DNA of 60,606 nt from Burkholderiales bacterium (GTDB taxonomy: Bacteria; Pseudomonadota; Gammaproteobacteria; Burkholderiales; Nitrosomonadaceae). Position 1 is the first letter of the stretch. The number at the start of each line of letters is the position of its first letter. Positions 52,589-60,606 of this stretch are shown in pieces. The DNA lies in contig JACKLU010000015.1 of the NCBI GenBank assembly GCA_024235735.1, positions 1 through 60,606 of the forward strand, given 5' to 3'. Under the pieces are notes generated by a model. The model saw only the letters and a list, made by a program, of their open reading frames with translations, made no database searches and had not been told where the DNA came from. A program made the position numbers and the translations under genes.

Positions 52589-53514
52589 AAATTCTGTTAT
52601 TTGGTAAAAACGGTCAGGTCGGCTGGGAACTCCAGCGCAGTCTGGCGCCGCTCGCGTCACCCGGTCAATTGGTCGCCCTGGGTACGGACAATCAAACGAT
52701 GTGCGGTAATCTTGCCGATCCAATAGGTATTCGGAAAACGATACAGACTGTCAAGCCCGACATCATTGTCAACGCGGCCGCTTATACAGCGGTTGACAAA
52801 GCAGAGCAGGAATCGCAGCTGGCGCAGGTTGTCAATGCGGCGGCACCTGGCGTGCTGGCTGAGGAGGCCCGGCGATTAGATGCCTGGCTCATTCATTATT
52901 CGACCGACTATGTGTTTGACGGCAGCGGCGATCGGTTTCATACGGAAGACGACATACCGAATCCGCTGAATGTGTATGGCAAAACCAAACTGGCCGGTGA
53001 AAACAATATCATCGCAGCAGACTGCCGCCATGTGATTTTGCGTACCAGCTGGGTATACGCTACCTATGGCAACAACTTTATCAAGACAATACTCCGGCTT
53101 GCGCAGGAACGCGACCAGCTGCGAATTGTCAGCGATCAGATCGGCGCGCCGACAGGCGCGGAACTGATTGCCGACGTCACGGCGCATATCGTGCGGTCGT
53201 TGCGAACCCGGGACAATAAAAAACCGATCAGCGGGCGTTATCATCTGGCGGCGCAAGGCTATGTATCCTGGCATGGCTTTGCGCATTACATCCTGTCACA
53301 AGCAGCCAGTGCGAATGTCTCGCTTAAAACGACGACTGGCCATCTGTATCCTATTCCGAGCACGGAATATCCGACACCGGCGGTGCGTCCGCTGAATTCC
53401 CGTCTGGACACGACAAAACTGCGGAACACATTTGATCTGCACTTGCCGGGCTGGCAGGACGGTGTGCTTAGAACGCTGTCCGAGATCCTGGTGAATCAAC
53501 AGTCGCGCGTTTAG
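52585..53514 (+). CDS. rfbD: dTDP-4-dehydrorhamnose reductase
   Basis: A 309-residue SDR, last step to dTDP-L-rhamnose. NAD(P) loop GKNGQVG near residue 7; NAAAYTAVDKAE near 65; STDYVFDG near 105; the catalytic YGKTKLAGE near 130; RTSWVY near 152. It overlaps rfbB by four bases, so translation is coupled. It supplies rhamnose for surface polysaccharide. Confidence 0.95.
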   Translation: MKILLFGKNGQVGWELQRSLAPLASPGQLVALGTDNQTMCGNLADPIGIRKTIQTVKPDIIVNAAAYTAVDKAEQESQLAQVVNAAAPGVLAEEARRLDAWLIHYSTDYVFDGSGDRFHTEDDIPNPLNVYGKTKLAGENNIIAADCRHVILRTSWVYATYGNNFIKTILRLAQERDQLRIVSDQIGAPTGAELIADVTAHIVRSLRTRDNKKPISGRYHLAAQGYVSWHGFAHYILSQAASANVSLKTTTGHLYPIPSTEYPTPAVRPLNSRLDTTKLRNTFDLHLPGWQDGVLRTLSEILVNQQSRV

Positions 53515-53791
53515 AACTGAACTTTCAGCAATCAGCCTGGTTTCAACAGGCAGAATCATTAACTCCAATATTCATTCAATCACTGTAACTGAATGACAGC
53601 GCCTGTGCTGATGCTTACTTTATAGTTTTCTGCATAGACCGCTTAAGAAGCATTTGCAGAGTTTTATTTCTAAAATATTCTGTGATTTCAATAAAAACAA
53701 TCAACTAGAAATTCCAAAGGAGTGCCACCCAAGACTCTCTTATTCTCAAGTATTGACCAGATCATATTACAAAATAGTTACATATTTAATA
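53515..53791. other. Intergenic region between rfbD and the porin promoter
   Basis: AT-rich. A weak GCCTG/CAGGC hairpin lies at 53535-53551 just past rfbD without a T run. No gene recognised; the Pho-type promoter begins at its right edge. Confidence 0.35.
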
Positions 53792-53825
53792 CTGTAATAA
53801 AAATGTAACATTCATCGCGTATAAA
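53792..53825 (+). promoter_or_regulatory. Pho box and -10 element before the porin gene
   Basis: CTGTAAT at 53792-53798 and ATGTAAC at 53803-53809 are two direct heptamers 11 bp apart with AAAA between, one mismatch each to the Pho box (CTGTCAT-N4-CTGTCAT). A -10 box TATAAA at 53820-53825 follows after 10 bp, the spacing of PhoB-activated promoters, which lack a -35. The gene start is about 50 bp further on. Confidence 0.8.
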
Positions 53826-53871
53826 GGCGTAGCACTTTAAGTGTTCATTCTTAGAACTAATAAAACCACTA

Positions 53872-55560
53872 ATGATCATGAAATTGTTAACGCCATTTTT
53901 TATTGTTGCAGCCTTGTTAAATGTATTTGTTGTATCCAATGTCTATGCCTTGGATTTATATGTTGACACAGTAACAAAACAAATCTATGCCGAACCCGGA
54001 CCAAATCGTGTACACATGGGTTTTTATGTCAGGGCTGACGAAGCGCCCGGAAAAAGAGAAGAACCTGCGGTACATATGACATCGCAGCAGACGTCCGAGG
54101 CCAAAACAAACACTGAAGAAATAAAGGCAATCCGTAAGGAGCTTGAACTAAAGTCGGTAAAAATGGAAGCGCTTGAGGAAAAACTCAAAACTGCTGAAAA
54201 AGGAAAAATGAAACCAGTGCCGGGATTGCATTATGAATCCAGCGATGGCAATTTTACGGCATCAATTGATGGTCGAATTCAGATTGATTCGCAATCGAAT
54301 GTGATCAATGAAGTTTTACCGGCAACTGGGACGGATCTACCCTATGAATTGAATAACGGCGCAAATATTCGTCGTGCGCGTTTAGGCGTTGAAGGGACTT
54401 TTTTCAAGAACTGGGATTACAAATTTGAATACGACTTCAGCCGCGGTGCGGGAACAGTAGCAGCAGGTATAACGGATGCTTTTCTTCGTTATAACTTTGA
54501 TAGTCCGCTTTCCATCAAAGTCGGTTCTTTTAAGGAACCTTTCAGTTTGGAAGAAGCGACCAGTAACCGCTTCTATACATTCATAGAGCGTCATATGTCT
54601 GTCAATACCTTTGTGGATAACCCGAATACCTACAAAACAGGTATTGGTCTTAATTACGCTGTACCGCGCTGGCAATTTGGTATCGCTTTCCAAACGGAAC
54701 CTGTCGGTGGATTTGGACAGTCAGTCTCTTCTGTGAATGCAAATGGCAATCAGAGCCGGAACAATGGCTCGGGCGATATCGGGTGGCAAGGTATAGGGCG
54801 GATTACAGGCAGGCCATGGATGATTGACGAAACCAAATATCTGCATGTCGGTATTTCCGCAGGACATACGACGGTCAATAATCAATACCGTGCTGACGGC
54901 AGTTTTTCGCAAGTTAATTCGACCCCGGGACAAAACTCGGGTGGTATGTCTTTTGTTGCCTTTCTGGGTACTAACGTTGATCGCACGAGTGTCCTGAACA
55001 CGGGCAATCTTACATCCGGCCCCACTGGTGCAGAAGGTTCGCGCCGCATTGACAGTTATGATCGTTTTGGCGCGGAAAGTGCGTTGGTTTATGGGCCATT
55101 TTCTGCACAAGCAGAATTTTTACGTACCAATATCAATGGAGTGGGCTATTCTGGTGAACATCTGACTGGTTATTATGGCTACCTCAGTTACTTTCTGACC
55201 GGAGAATCCCGTGTTTATCATGTCAGAAACGGCGCCTGGAATCGAATCACGCCCAATAGTAATTTTCACTGGAAAGGGCCCGGTTGGGGTGCTTGGGAGT
55301 TCGCGGTTGGCTACGATTATCTGAACATGAATAATGGCGCTATCCGTGGCGGTGAGGCTGACATGATCCGATTCGCATTAAACTGGTACCCGCATTCCCA
55401 TGTCCGTGTGATGTCCAATCTTGTCCATGTTCTGAACATTAACACAGCCAATGTCGTTAATTTCAATGCGGCGGGGGATGCAGTGGCCAATCACCGCAGC
55501 CAGGGATTTGATGATGCCAATATCACTGCCTTCCTGACGCGTGTGCAAGTTGATTTCTAA
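53872..55560 (+). CDS. OprP/OprO-type phosphate-selective porin
   Basis: A 562-residue outer-membrane protein (the ATG at 53878 is equally likely). Signal peptide to about VYA at 27; a coiled coil at about 75-115 (EEIKAIRKELELKSVKMEAL), as in OprP-like trimers; then a 16-strand-type barrel with FTASIDGRIQID, RRARLGVEGTFFKNWDYKFEYDF and a final Phe (QVDF). OprP channels take up phosphate or polyphosphate. A Pho box upstream supports phosphate control. No pst or pho genes are next to it. Confidence 0.9.
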   Translation: MIMKLLTPFFIVAALLNVFVVSNVYALDLYVDTVTKQIYAEPGPNRVHMGFYVRADEAPGKREEPAVHMTSQQTSEAKTNTEEIKAIRKELELKSVKMEALEEKLKTAEKGKMKPVPGLHYESSDGNFTASIDGRIQIDSQSNVINEVLPATGTDLPYELNNGANIRRARLGVEGTFFKNWDYKFEYDFSRGAGTVAAGITDAFLRYNFDSPLSIKVGSFKEPFSLEEATSNRFYTFIERHMSVNTFVDNPNTYKTGIGLNYAVPRWQFGIAFQTEPVGGFGQSVSSVNANGNQSRNNGSGDIGWQGIGRITGRPWMIDETKYLHVGISAGHTTVNNQYRADGSFSQVNSTPGQNSGGMSFVAFLGTNVDRTSVLNTGNLTSGPTGAEGSRRIDSYDRFGAESALVYGPFSAQAEFLRTNINGVGYSGEHLTGYYGYLSYFLTGESRVYHVRNGAWNRITPNSNFHWKGPGWGAWEFAVGYDYLNMNNGAIRGGEADMIRFALNWYPHSHVRVMSNLVHVLNINTANVVNFNAAGDAVANHRSQGFDDANITAFLTRVQVDF

Positions 55561-55730
55561 TCCAATCTTATCAGTGATACCGTCCTTCTTAAGGAGCCGC
55601 CAGCAGATTTTTTGATCCGCTACCATTTCATTATTTGGAGTAAATCGACAAGATAGAGCTAAGTTGAACTTACGCTAATCGTGACGCGATGGTGTACCAT
55701 GCCGTTATTGGAAATTTTATTGAATGGCAT

Positions 55731-56507
55731 ATGGAAAACTATGAAGCTTTATTGACAACATTGGCTTTATTGATGGGCGTATCCTGGGCCAGCGGCATTA
55801 ATTTATATGCCGTACTGCTCGTACTGGGCTGGGGTGGTTCGACGGGGCATATTGATTTACCAACCGAGCTGTCCGTTCTGGAGGATCCGCTGGTGATCGC
55901 CGCTGCCGGTATCATGTATTTTGTCGAATTTTTTGCGGACAAAATACCCGGCATTGATTCGGTATGGGATGCGATTCATACGTTTATTCGCATACCGGCT
56001 GGTGCAATGCTGGCCGCCGGTGCGGTGGGCGACGTGACGCCCGCGCTGGAGATCGCCGCCGGTATTCTGGGTGGTGGCATAGCGGCTACGAGTCATGCAA
56101 CAAAAGCCAGCACACGCCTGCTGATCAACACCTCGCCTGAGCCGGTCAGCAACTGGTCAGCGTCCCTGTCTGAAGATTTGCTTGTGCTGGGCGGTTTATG
56201 GACGGCGCTGAACTATCCACTGGCTTTCCTGGCCTTTTTTATTGTTTTCATGGCGCTGATTATCTGGATGCTGCCGAAACTGTGGCGGCTGATAAAATTG
56301 TTTTTTGCCAAAATCGGCCAGTTTTTTGGATTTAAACTGAAACCGGATTCCGGCGTGCCGGATCTGATAAAAACGGATGCAAAAGAAACTGACGGGAGTC
56401 GGTTGACTGAACTGGAACGCTTGCAGCGATTACGTGATAACGGTGTGCTGACTGAAACCGAGTTTATTGCGCAGAAAAATAAAATACTGGATAAAAATCT
56501 GGATTAA
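55731..56507 (+). CDS. DUF4126 membrane protein with C-terminal SHOCT domain
   Basis: The start MENYEALL at 55731 gives 258 residues. The first 200 residues hold several transmembrane helices with SWASGINLYAVLLVLGW and SHATKASTRLL, typical of DUF4126. After a polar linker the end (about 228-256, LERLQRLRDNGVLTETEFIAQKNKIL) is a SHOCT domain, a short oligomerisation module. Function unknown. It precedes two more membrane-protein genes on the same strand. Confidence 0.82.
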   Translation: MENYEALLTTLALLMGVSWASGINLYAVLLVLGWGGSTGHIDLPTELSVLEDPLVIAAAGIMYFVEFFADKIPGIDSVWDAIHTFIRIPAGAMLAAGAVGDVTPALEIAAGILGGGIAATSHATKASTRLLINTSPEPVSNWSASLSEDLLVLGGLWTALNYPLAFLAFFIVFMALIIWMLPKLWRLIKLFFAKIGQFFGFKLKPDSGVPDLIKTDAKETDGSRLTELERLQRLRDNGVLTETEFIAQKNKILDKNLD

Positions 56508-56554
56508 CTGACTAGAATACTGGTTTTTTTATCTTTCTTGAATCGCTTGAAGAA

Positions 56555-57412
56555 ATGTTTACCAGGAAATCGTTATCAGTTTTTATCACAACATTCTTAA
56601 GAACAGAGGCTTATTCGTACAAGGCATTACAGAGGAATCTGGGAAGCTTCGATTATAAAGTAGCGCTTGTTTGCATAGTCACCGCGCTGGTGCTGACCGG
56701 TTCGTACTATTTCAGTGACTACAGGTATCTGGTTTCATTGCTCCAGGGCATGGGATTAACGGACTGGGCAAAGCAATTTCGCCATGCCATGACTCTGCAT
56801 GCGGATGCAGGTTTTTATCAGCCGATTTACTGGGCCTCGGTGGTCATTATTTGCTATCTGGCGTTGCCAGCGATTTGCATCAAATGGATATTCAGGGAAA
56901 GATTCTCGGATTACGGTATCGCGTTCGAAGGGTCACTTAAATATTACCGGCTATATCTACTGATGCTGGTTATCATGGCGCCACTGGTGATTTATTTTTC
57001 CGCAACCGAAGGTTTCCTGAAAATGTATCCTTTTTATAAGGTGCAACCGGGCGAGTCGCTTTTCCCAAAATTTTTCATCTGGGAAAGCTTTTATTTTCTG
57101 CAATTTTTTGCGCTGGAATTCCTGTTTCGCGGCTTTATTTTACATGGCACCAAACACCGGTTTGGCTTTTACGCGATTTTCTTCATGACGGTGCCGTATT
57201 GTATGATCCATTTTGGCAAACCCATGCCGGAAACAATTGCGGCGATAATCGCCGGCGTGATTCTGGGTTATATGAGCCTGAAAAGCCGGAATATATGGCT
57301 CGGTTTCTTTGTGCACTGTAGCGTTGCCTTGATGATGGATGTCGCCGCTTTAGTTCGTAAAGGTGCATTGAGCAGTGAGATGGTAGGATTGAGTCTGGGG
57401 AGTTTTAGTTGA
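56555..57412 (+). CDS. CPBP-family intramembrane protease-like protein
   Basis: A 285-residue protein with about seven to eight transmembrane helices and the CPBP/Abi motifs: FALEFLFRG near 190, where the usual EExxxR reads LExxxR, then the second motif around CMIHFGKPMPETIA near 220, and the third HCSVALMMD near 250. CPBP members include CAAX prenyl proteases and bacteriocin-immunity proteins. The loss of the first Glu may alter activity, though the second Glu and the Arg are kept. No bacteriocin gene is seen nearby. Confidence 0.78.
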   Translation: MFTRKSLSVFITTFLRTEAYSYKALQRNLGSFDYKVALVCIVTALVLTGSYYFSDYRYLVSLLQGMGLTDWAKQFRHAMTLHADAGFYQPIYWASVVIICYLALPAICIKWIFRERFSDYGIAFEGSLKYYRLYLLMLVIMAPLVIYFSATEGFLKMYPFYKVQPGESLFPKFFIWESFYFLQFFALEFLFRGFILHGTKHRFGFYAIFFMTVPYCMIHFGKPMPETIAAIIAGVILGYMSLKSRNIWLGFFVHCSVALMMDVAALVRKGALSSEMVGLSLGSFS

Positions 57413-57464
57413 GCTGCACCGGAAAGTATGAAATTTAAACCCGCTGAATTGCGCTGATAACAAC

Positions 57465-58136
57465 ATGATGAAAAATCAATTTTCTTTCGAGCACCTTTTT
57501 CTTCTGTTCTTTTTGCTGTTTTTTCTGTTCTTGCTGATACAGTTTGAGTTGCTGGCTTTTGCATTTGAGAAATTGAACCTGCCACCGGCGCTGGGCATGC
57601 TGATACTCGTGCTGTCCCTGTTTGGCAGTGCAGTCAATCTGCCGGTTTTTCGGGTTAGATCGGAACAACCGCCGCAACAGACGCTGGTTTATCAGCGCTG
57701 GGGTATTTTCAGAATACCACTACAGCCGTTTTTGAACGAAACGCAGATCTCGGTCAATCTTGGCGGTTGTTTGATACCGCTGGCAGTTTCGCTTTACCTG
57801 TTTGTCAACAGTGACTTACCGATTGCCGTGACGCTGTTCGGCATCGCCATCGTCAGTCTGATCAGTTATTTCTTCAGCCGTCCGATACCCGGACTTGGCA
57901 TCGGCATGCCGATTCTGATTGCGCCGGTAAGCGCAGCGCTGGTCGGTCTGTTTCTCAGTCCCGAGCTCAGTGCGCCATTGGCCTATATCAGCGGAACACT
58001 CGGCGTGCTGATTGGCGCCGACCTGCTGCATTTAAAAGCCATTCCAAGTCTTGGCGCGCCACAGGCGTCGATCGGTGGCGCAGGGACGTTTGACGGTATT
58101 TTTATCACCGGTATCGTCGCGACATTGCTGGCTTAA
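57465..58136 (+). CDS. DUF1614 membrane protein
   Basis: A 223-residue multi-pass protein (about seven helices), starting with a strongly hydrophobic leader (LFLLFFLLFFLFLLI). Family marks are LGMLILVLSLFGSAVNLPV, SVNLGGCLIPLAVSLYLF and IGGAGTFDGIFITGI. Function unknown; relatives are found in archaea and proteobacteria. It is the last gene before the MITE and hoxF. Confidence 0.8.
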   Translation: MMKNQFSFEHLFLLFFLLFFLFLLIQFELLAFAFEKLNLPPALGMLILVLSLFGSAVNLPVFRVRSEQPPQQTLVYQRWGIFRIPLQPFLNETQISVNLGGCLIPLAVSLYLFVNSDLPIAVTLFGIAIVSLISYFFSRPIPGLGIGMPILIAPVSAALVGLFLSPELSAPLAYISGTLGVLIGADLLHLKAIPSLGAPQASIGGAGTFDGIFITGIVATLLA

Positions 58137-58209
58137 TCCTCAAGACCGTTTTTTGTAACCTGCAAAAAAATGGCGGTATACTGATGACGCTATGTTGAGC
58201 CAACATTCA

Positions 58210-58349
58210 GAGACCTTTGCGCGGCTACTACGCGGCACGATAATTGCGTTAAAAATTTGCGAAAATGCTCATTTACCTCGTGTAAACTCCGCTTTTCCGC
58301 AAATTTTTGCCTTATTCCCGTACCGCTCATGACGCCGTGCAAAGGTCTC
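58210..58349 (+). mobile_element. 140-bp MITE, copy 3, in the hoxF leader
   Basis: Same family as copies at 13573 and 45864. Ends GAGACCTTTGCGCGG and CCGTGCAAAGGTCTC (one mismatch). A 5-bp target duplication, ATTCA, lies at 58205-58209 and 58350-58354. It ends 20 bp before the hoxF ATG, so it has separated hoxF from its former upstream region. Confidence 0.93.
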
Positions 58350-58369
58350 ATTCAGAATCAAATGCCGGA

Positions 58370-60121
58370 ATGAAAACTGACGCTGATTTTATGGCCGATC
58401 ATCTGCTGCACCGGTTATACCGTTTGCAGCAGGCGCATCGTCATATCCCGCCGCAGCTGATGGCGGAAGTTGCACGGGAATCCGGGCTGCCGGTCAGCCA
58501 GGTTGCTGCGGTGGTCAATTTCTATGCCTTCTTGTATCAACAACCGGTGGGCCGTTATCACGTGCTGTTCAGCAATTGCACCAGTTGCGGTTATCAGGCC
58601 GGTGCAGTCAATCTGCTGACGTTGTTGTGCCAGCAATTAAATATTGCACCGGGGCAAACGCGGGCGGACGGCGTAGTCAGTGTCGATGAAACATCCTGTA
58701 TTGGCATGTGCGATCATGGCCCCTCGATGCTGGTCAATGGCGTACCCATCGTCAATCTCGATGCAGACCGCATCAGGCAGCTGTGCAACCTGATAACAGC
58801 AGAACAATCGCTGGACGATTGGCCGGCGGACTGGTTCCGGATCAATAATCACATCCGCAAACCGGATCTGCTGTTGAATGCGCCACTGGAATGCGGCGAC
58901 AGCCTTAAAAAAGCGTTAGCCGGTGATGCGTTGCGGATGCTCGAATCAATCATGCAATCCGGTTTGCGTGGACGTGGCGGGGCGGGTTTTGCTACCGGTA
59001 AAAAATGGCTGTTCTGCCGCGAAGCTGAAGGCGATACCCGCTACGTGGTCTGCAATGCCGACGAAGGCGAGCCGGGGACGTTCAAGGATCGCGTCCTGCT
59101 GCAATGTCACGCCGACGCCCTGTTTGAAGGCATGACGCTGTGCGCCTACGGCATTGGCGCGAAAAAAGGTTTTCTTTATCTGCGCGGGGAGTACCGGTAT
59201 CTGCTCGGGCATTTACAGGCCGTATTGCGGCGGCGTTATGATTCCGGGCTATTAGGCGCATCCATTCTCGGACAGGCCGGATTCAGTTTTGATATCGAAA
59301 TCGTCATCGGCGCGGGCGCTTATATCTGCGGTGAAGAATCAGCACTCATCGAATCGCTCGAAGGCAAACCCGGCATCCCGCGCATCCGTCCGCCTTTTCC
59401 GGTGACGCATGGTTATCTTGGCCGTCCGACCGTGGTAAACAATGTCGAAACCTTTATCGCAGCAGCGCATATCGTTTGTTACGGCAGCGCCGGTTTCAAC
59501 GCCGTGGGCACGGAAAAATCCTCGGGCAGCAAACTGCTCAGCGTCAGCGGCGATTGCCCAATGCCGGGTATTTATGAATATCCTTATGGCGTCAGCATTC
59601 AGCAAGTGCTGGACGATTGCGGTGCAACGCAGGTTCAGGCCGTGCAGATTGGCGGGCCGGCCGGATTGCTGCTGGCGAAAAAGGATTTCAACCGGCGGAT
59701 CAGTTTTGAGGACGTGTCGACCGGCGGTTCGTTCCTGATCTTTGGCGAGAACCGCGATTTGTTATCGATCAACCGGAATTTTGCGCGGTTTTTTGCGCAT
59801 GAGAGCTGCGGTTTCTGTACGCCCTGCCGCGTGGGCACCCGCTTGTTGGAAAACAGTATCGGTAAAATCGCCGATGGTCGCGCGACATGGCGCGACGTGG
59901 ATGAAATCAAACAGTTGAGCGGCTTTGTCAGGCACTATTCACACTGCGGACTGGGGCATACCGCGGCCAATCATATTCTGGACAGTTTGCGGCATTTCCC
60001 CGGGGACATCCAGAACCTTCTGGCGCAACAGGCCTTTACGCCCGCATTCGATCTCGATGCCGCACTGGAAACAGCGCGGCAACTGACACAGCGTGATGAC
60101 GCGGACGCGCATCTGGAATGA
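58370..60121 (+). CDS. hoxF: NAD-reducing hydrogenase diaphorase subunit HoxF
   Basis: The start MKTDADF at 58370 gives 583 residues; the open frame extends 21 codons back into the MITE, where no homology is expected. The N-terminal NuoE-like domain carries Cys70, Cys73, Cys110 and Cys114 for a [2Fe-2S] cluster. The NuoF-like domain follows: FMN/NADH sites in GLRGRGGAGFATGKKW and CNADEGEPGTFKDR, then GAGAYICGEESAL. The end has the [4Fe-4S] motif SCGFCTPCRVGT with a further Cys in HCGLGHTA. It oxidises or reduces NAD(H) for a cytoplasmic [NiFe] hydrogenase. hoxU follows after 10 bp. HoxF-HoxU as a formate-dehydrogenase diaphorase is a possible alternative. Confidence 0.93.
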   Translation: MKTDADFMADHLLHRLYRLQQAHRHIPPQLMAEVARESGLPVSQVAAVVNFYAFLYQQPVGRYHVLFSNCTSCGYQAGAVNLLTLLCQQLNIAPGQTRADGVVSVDETSCIGMCDHGPSMLVNGVPIVNLDADRIRQLCNLITAEQSLDDWPADWFRINNHIRKPDLLLNAPLECGDSLKKALAGDALRMLESIMQSGLRGRGGAGFATGKKWLFCREAEGDTRYVVCNADEGEPGTFKDRVLLQCHADALFEGMTLCAYGIGAKKGFLYLRGEYRYLLGHLQAVLRRRYDSGLLGASILGQAGFSFDIEIVIGAGAYICGEESALIESLEGKPGIPRIRPPFPVTHGYLGRPTVVNNVETFIAAAHIVCYGSAGFNAVGTEKSSGSKLLSVSGDCPMPGIYEYPYGVSIQQVLDDCGATQVQAVQIGGPAGLLLAKKDFNRRISFEDVSTGGSFLIFGENRDLLSINRNFARFFAHESCGFCTPCRVGTRLLENSIGKIADGRATWRDVDEIKQLSGFVRHYSHCGLGHTAANHILDSLRHFPGDIQNLLAQQAFTPAFDLDAALETARQLTQRDDADAHLE

Positions 60122-60131
60122 GGATTGGTCG

Positions 60132-60606
60132 ATGACAGAAAATACGGGAACGATTTTTATTGACGGCAGAGCGGTTGGTTTCACGCGAGGCCAGACGATT
60201 ATGGATGCCGCGTTGTCCGCGCAGGTTTATATTCCGCATCTGTGCCACTATCCGGGACTGACGCCATCGGGCAATTGCCGGTTATGCGTGGTGGAAGCGG
60301 ATGGCCGGAAGGTTGCCGCATGTACGACGGCCGCCGAGGCAGGGCAGCAGATCAGCAATAATACCGCCGAACTGAACGCGGCGCGCAAGGCGATCACGCA
60401 GATGCTGTTTGTTGAAGGCAATCATATCTGCCCGTCGTGTGAAAAATCCGGTAACTGCAAGCTGCAGGCGATGGGTTACCATCTGGGCATGCTGGAAGAA
60501 CATTACCCGCAGTTTAATCCGCACCGGGTGCTGGATGCATCGCACCCGGATATATTGCTGGATCGCGGCCGCTGTATTCTGTGCGGTTTGTGCGTGCGCG
60601 CCAGCC
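60132..60606 (+). CDS. hoxU: Diaphorase subunit HoxU (partial, runs off the window)
   Basis: The first 158 residues of a NuoG-like iron-sulfur protein. The N-terminal ferredoxin domain has its [2Fe-2S] ligands in HLCHYPGLTPSGNCRLC (residues about 36-53) and a further Cys at AACTT. A His-Cys3 [4Fe-4S] motif follows (NHICPSCEKSGNCKL near 97-111), then a CxxCxxC motif (RCILCGLCVRA) just before the window ends. It links HoxF to the hydrogenase module; hoxY and hoxH are expected downstream outside the window. Confidence 0.92.
   Translation, partial: MTENTGTIFIDGRAVGFTRGQTIMDAALSAQVYIPHLCHYPGLTPSGNCRLCVVEADGRKVAACTTAAEAGQQISNNTAELNAARKAITQMLFVEGNHICPSCEKSGNCKLQAMGYHLGMLEEHYPQFNPHRVLDASHPDILLDRGRCILCGLCVRAS

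Noticed and set aside
58307..58369. Extended N-terminus of HoxF through the MITE
   Set aside because: The extra 21 codons are MITE sequence; the ATG at 58370 gives the normal HoxF N-terminus.
1..60606. CRISPR array, rRNA operon, complete insertion sequence or restriction-modification genes
   Set aside because: I looked for regularly spaced repeats, cas-like or methylase motifs, rRNA-like stretches and transposase frames and saw none.

Overview
The window looks like chromosomal DNA from a betaproteobacterium, most likely of the Nitrosomonadales (inference). The reasons are neighbour pairs usual in that class (yciB-yciI-parvulin, accA-tilS, dapA-bamC, alr next to lplT, rsmI facing lpoA-yraN), a PEP-CTERM protein and an NAD-linked Hox hydrogenase. 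Base composition is moderate over the housekeeping genes and drops in a few accessory patches.

Layout. 1-1650: the right edge of an integrated element, with a P4-type tyrosine integrase beside a tRNA-Ser(UGA) gene; the rest of the island lies to the left of the window. 1829-5066 (minus strand): gluQ, an NDH-2-like flavoprotein, an SRPBCC protein and a short LOV blue-light receptor. 5175-10401: selO, a roughly 250-bp inverted-repeat element, a histidine phosphatase, a stand-alone acyl carrier protein with its ketoacyl synthase, and an ADP-ribosylglycohydrolase. 10500-15900: an AT-rich, decaying patch with a PEP-CTERM protein, a damaged chemotaxis receptor, a small mobile element, a decayed copy of the glycohydrolase tail, two REP-like hairpins and two secreted proteins of unknown function. 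16100-25850: housekeeping and stress genes, ending in a lysozyme next to an LprI-like protein. 25843-33071 (minus strand): an HDOD-REC-GGDEF regulator, dapC-dapD-glycosyltransferase, a GlcD-type oxidase and a BON-domain lipoprotein. 33314-45204: mlaA, a rubredoxin-like gene with its reductase, yciB-yciI-ppiC, alr, lplT, clpB behind a sigma-32-type promoter, dapA-bamC. 45284-49015: two tiny lipoproteins, a second copy of the small mobile element, roxA and an exported MsrA/MsrB pair. 49152-60606: accA-tilS, rfbB-rfbD, a phosphate-type porin behind a Pho box, three membrane proteins, a third copy of the small element, and hoxF-hoxU, cut by the window end.

Cell-envelope work dominates. dapA, dapC, dapD and alr make peptidoglycan precursors; bamC, mlaA, the BON lipoprotein, the LpoA-like protein, lplT and yciB serve envelope assembly; rfbB/rfbD make the rhamnose precursor.

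The most distinctive items are the LOV cluster, a 140-141-bp MITE family (three copies, each with a 5-bp target duplication, one inserted 20 bp before hoxF), a second inverted-repeat element that supplies the stop codon of a phosphatase gene, a rubredoxin-like protein lacking one iron-ligand cysteine, and a lysozyme/LprI pair. I found no CRISPR array, rRNA gene or complete insertion sequence.
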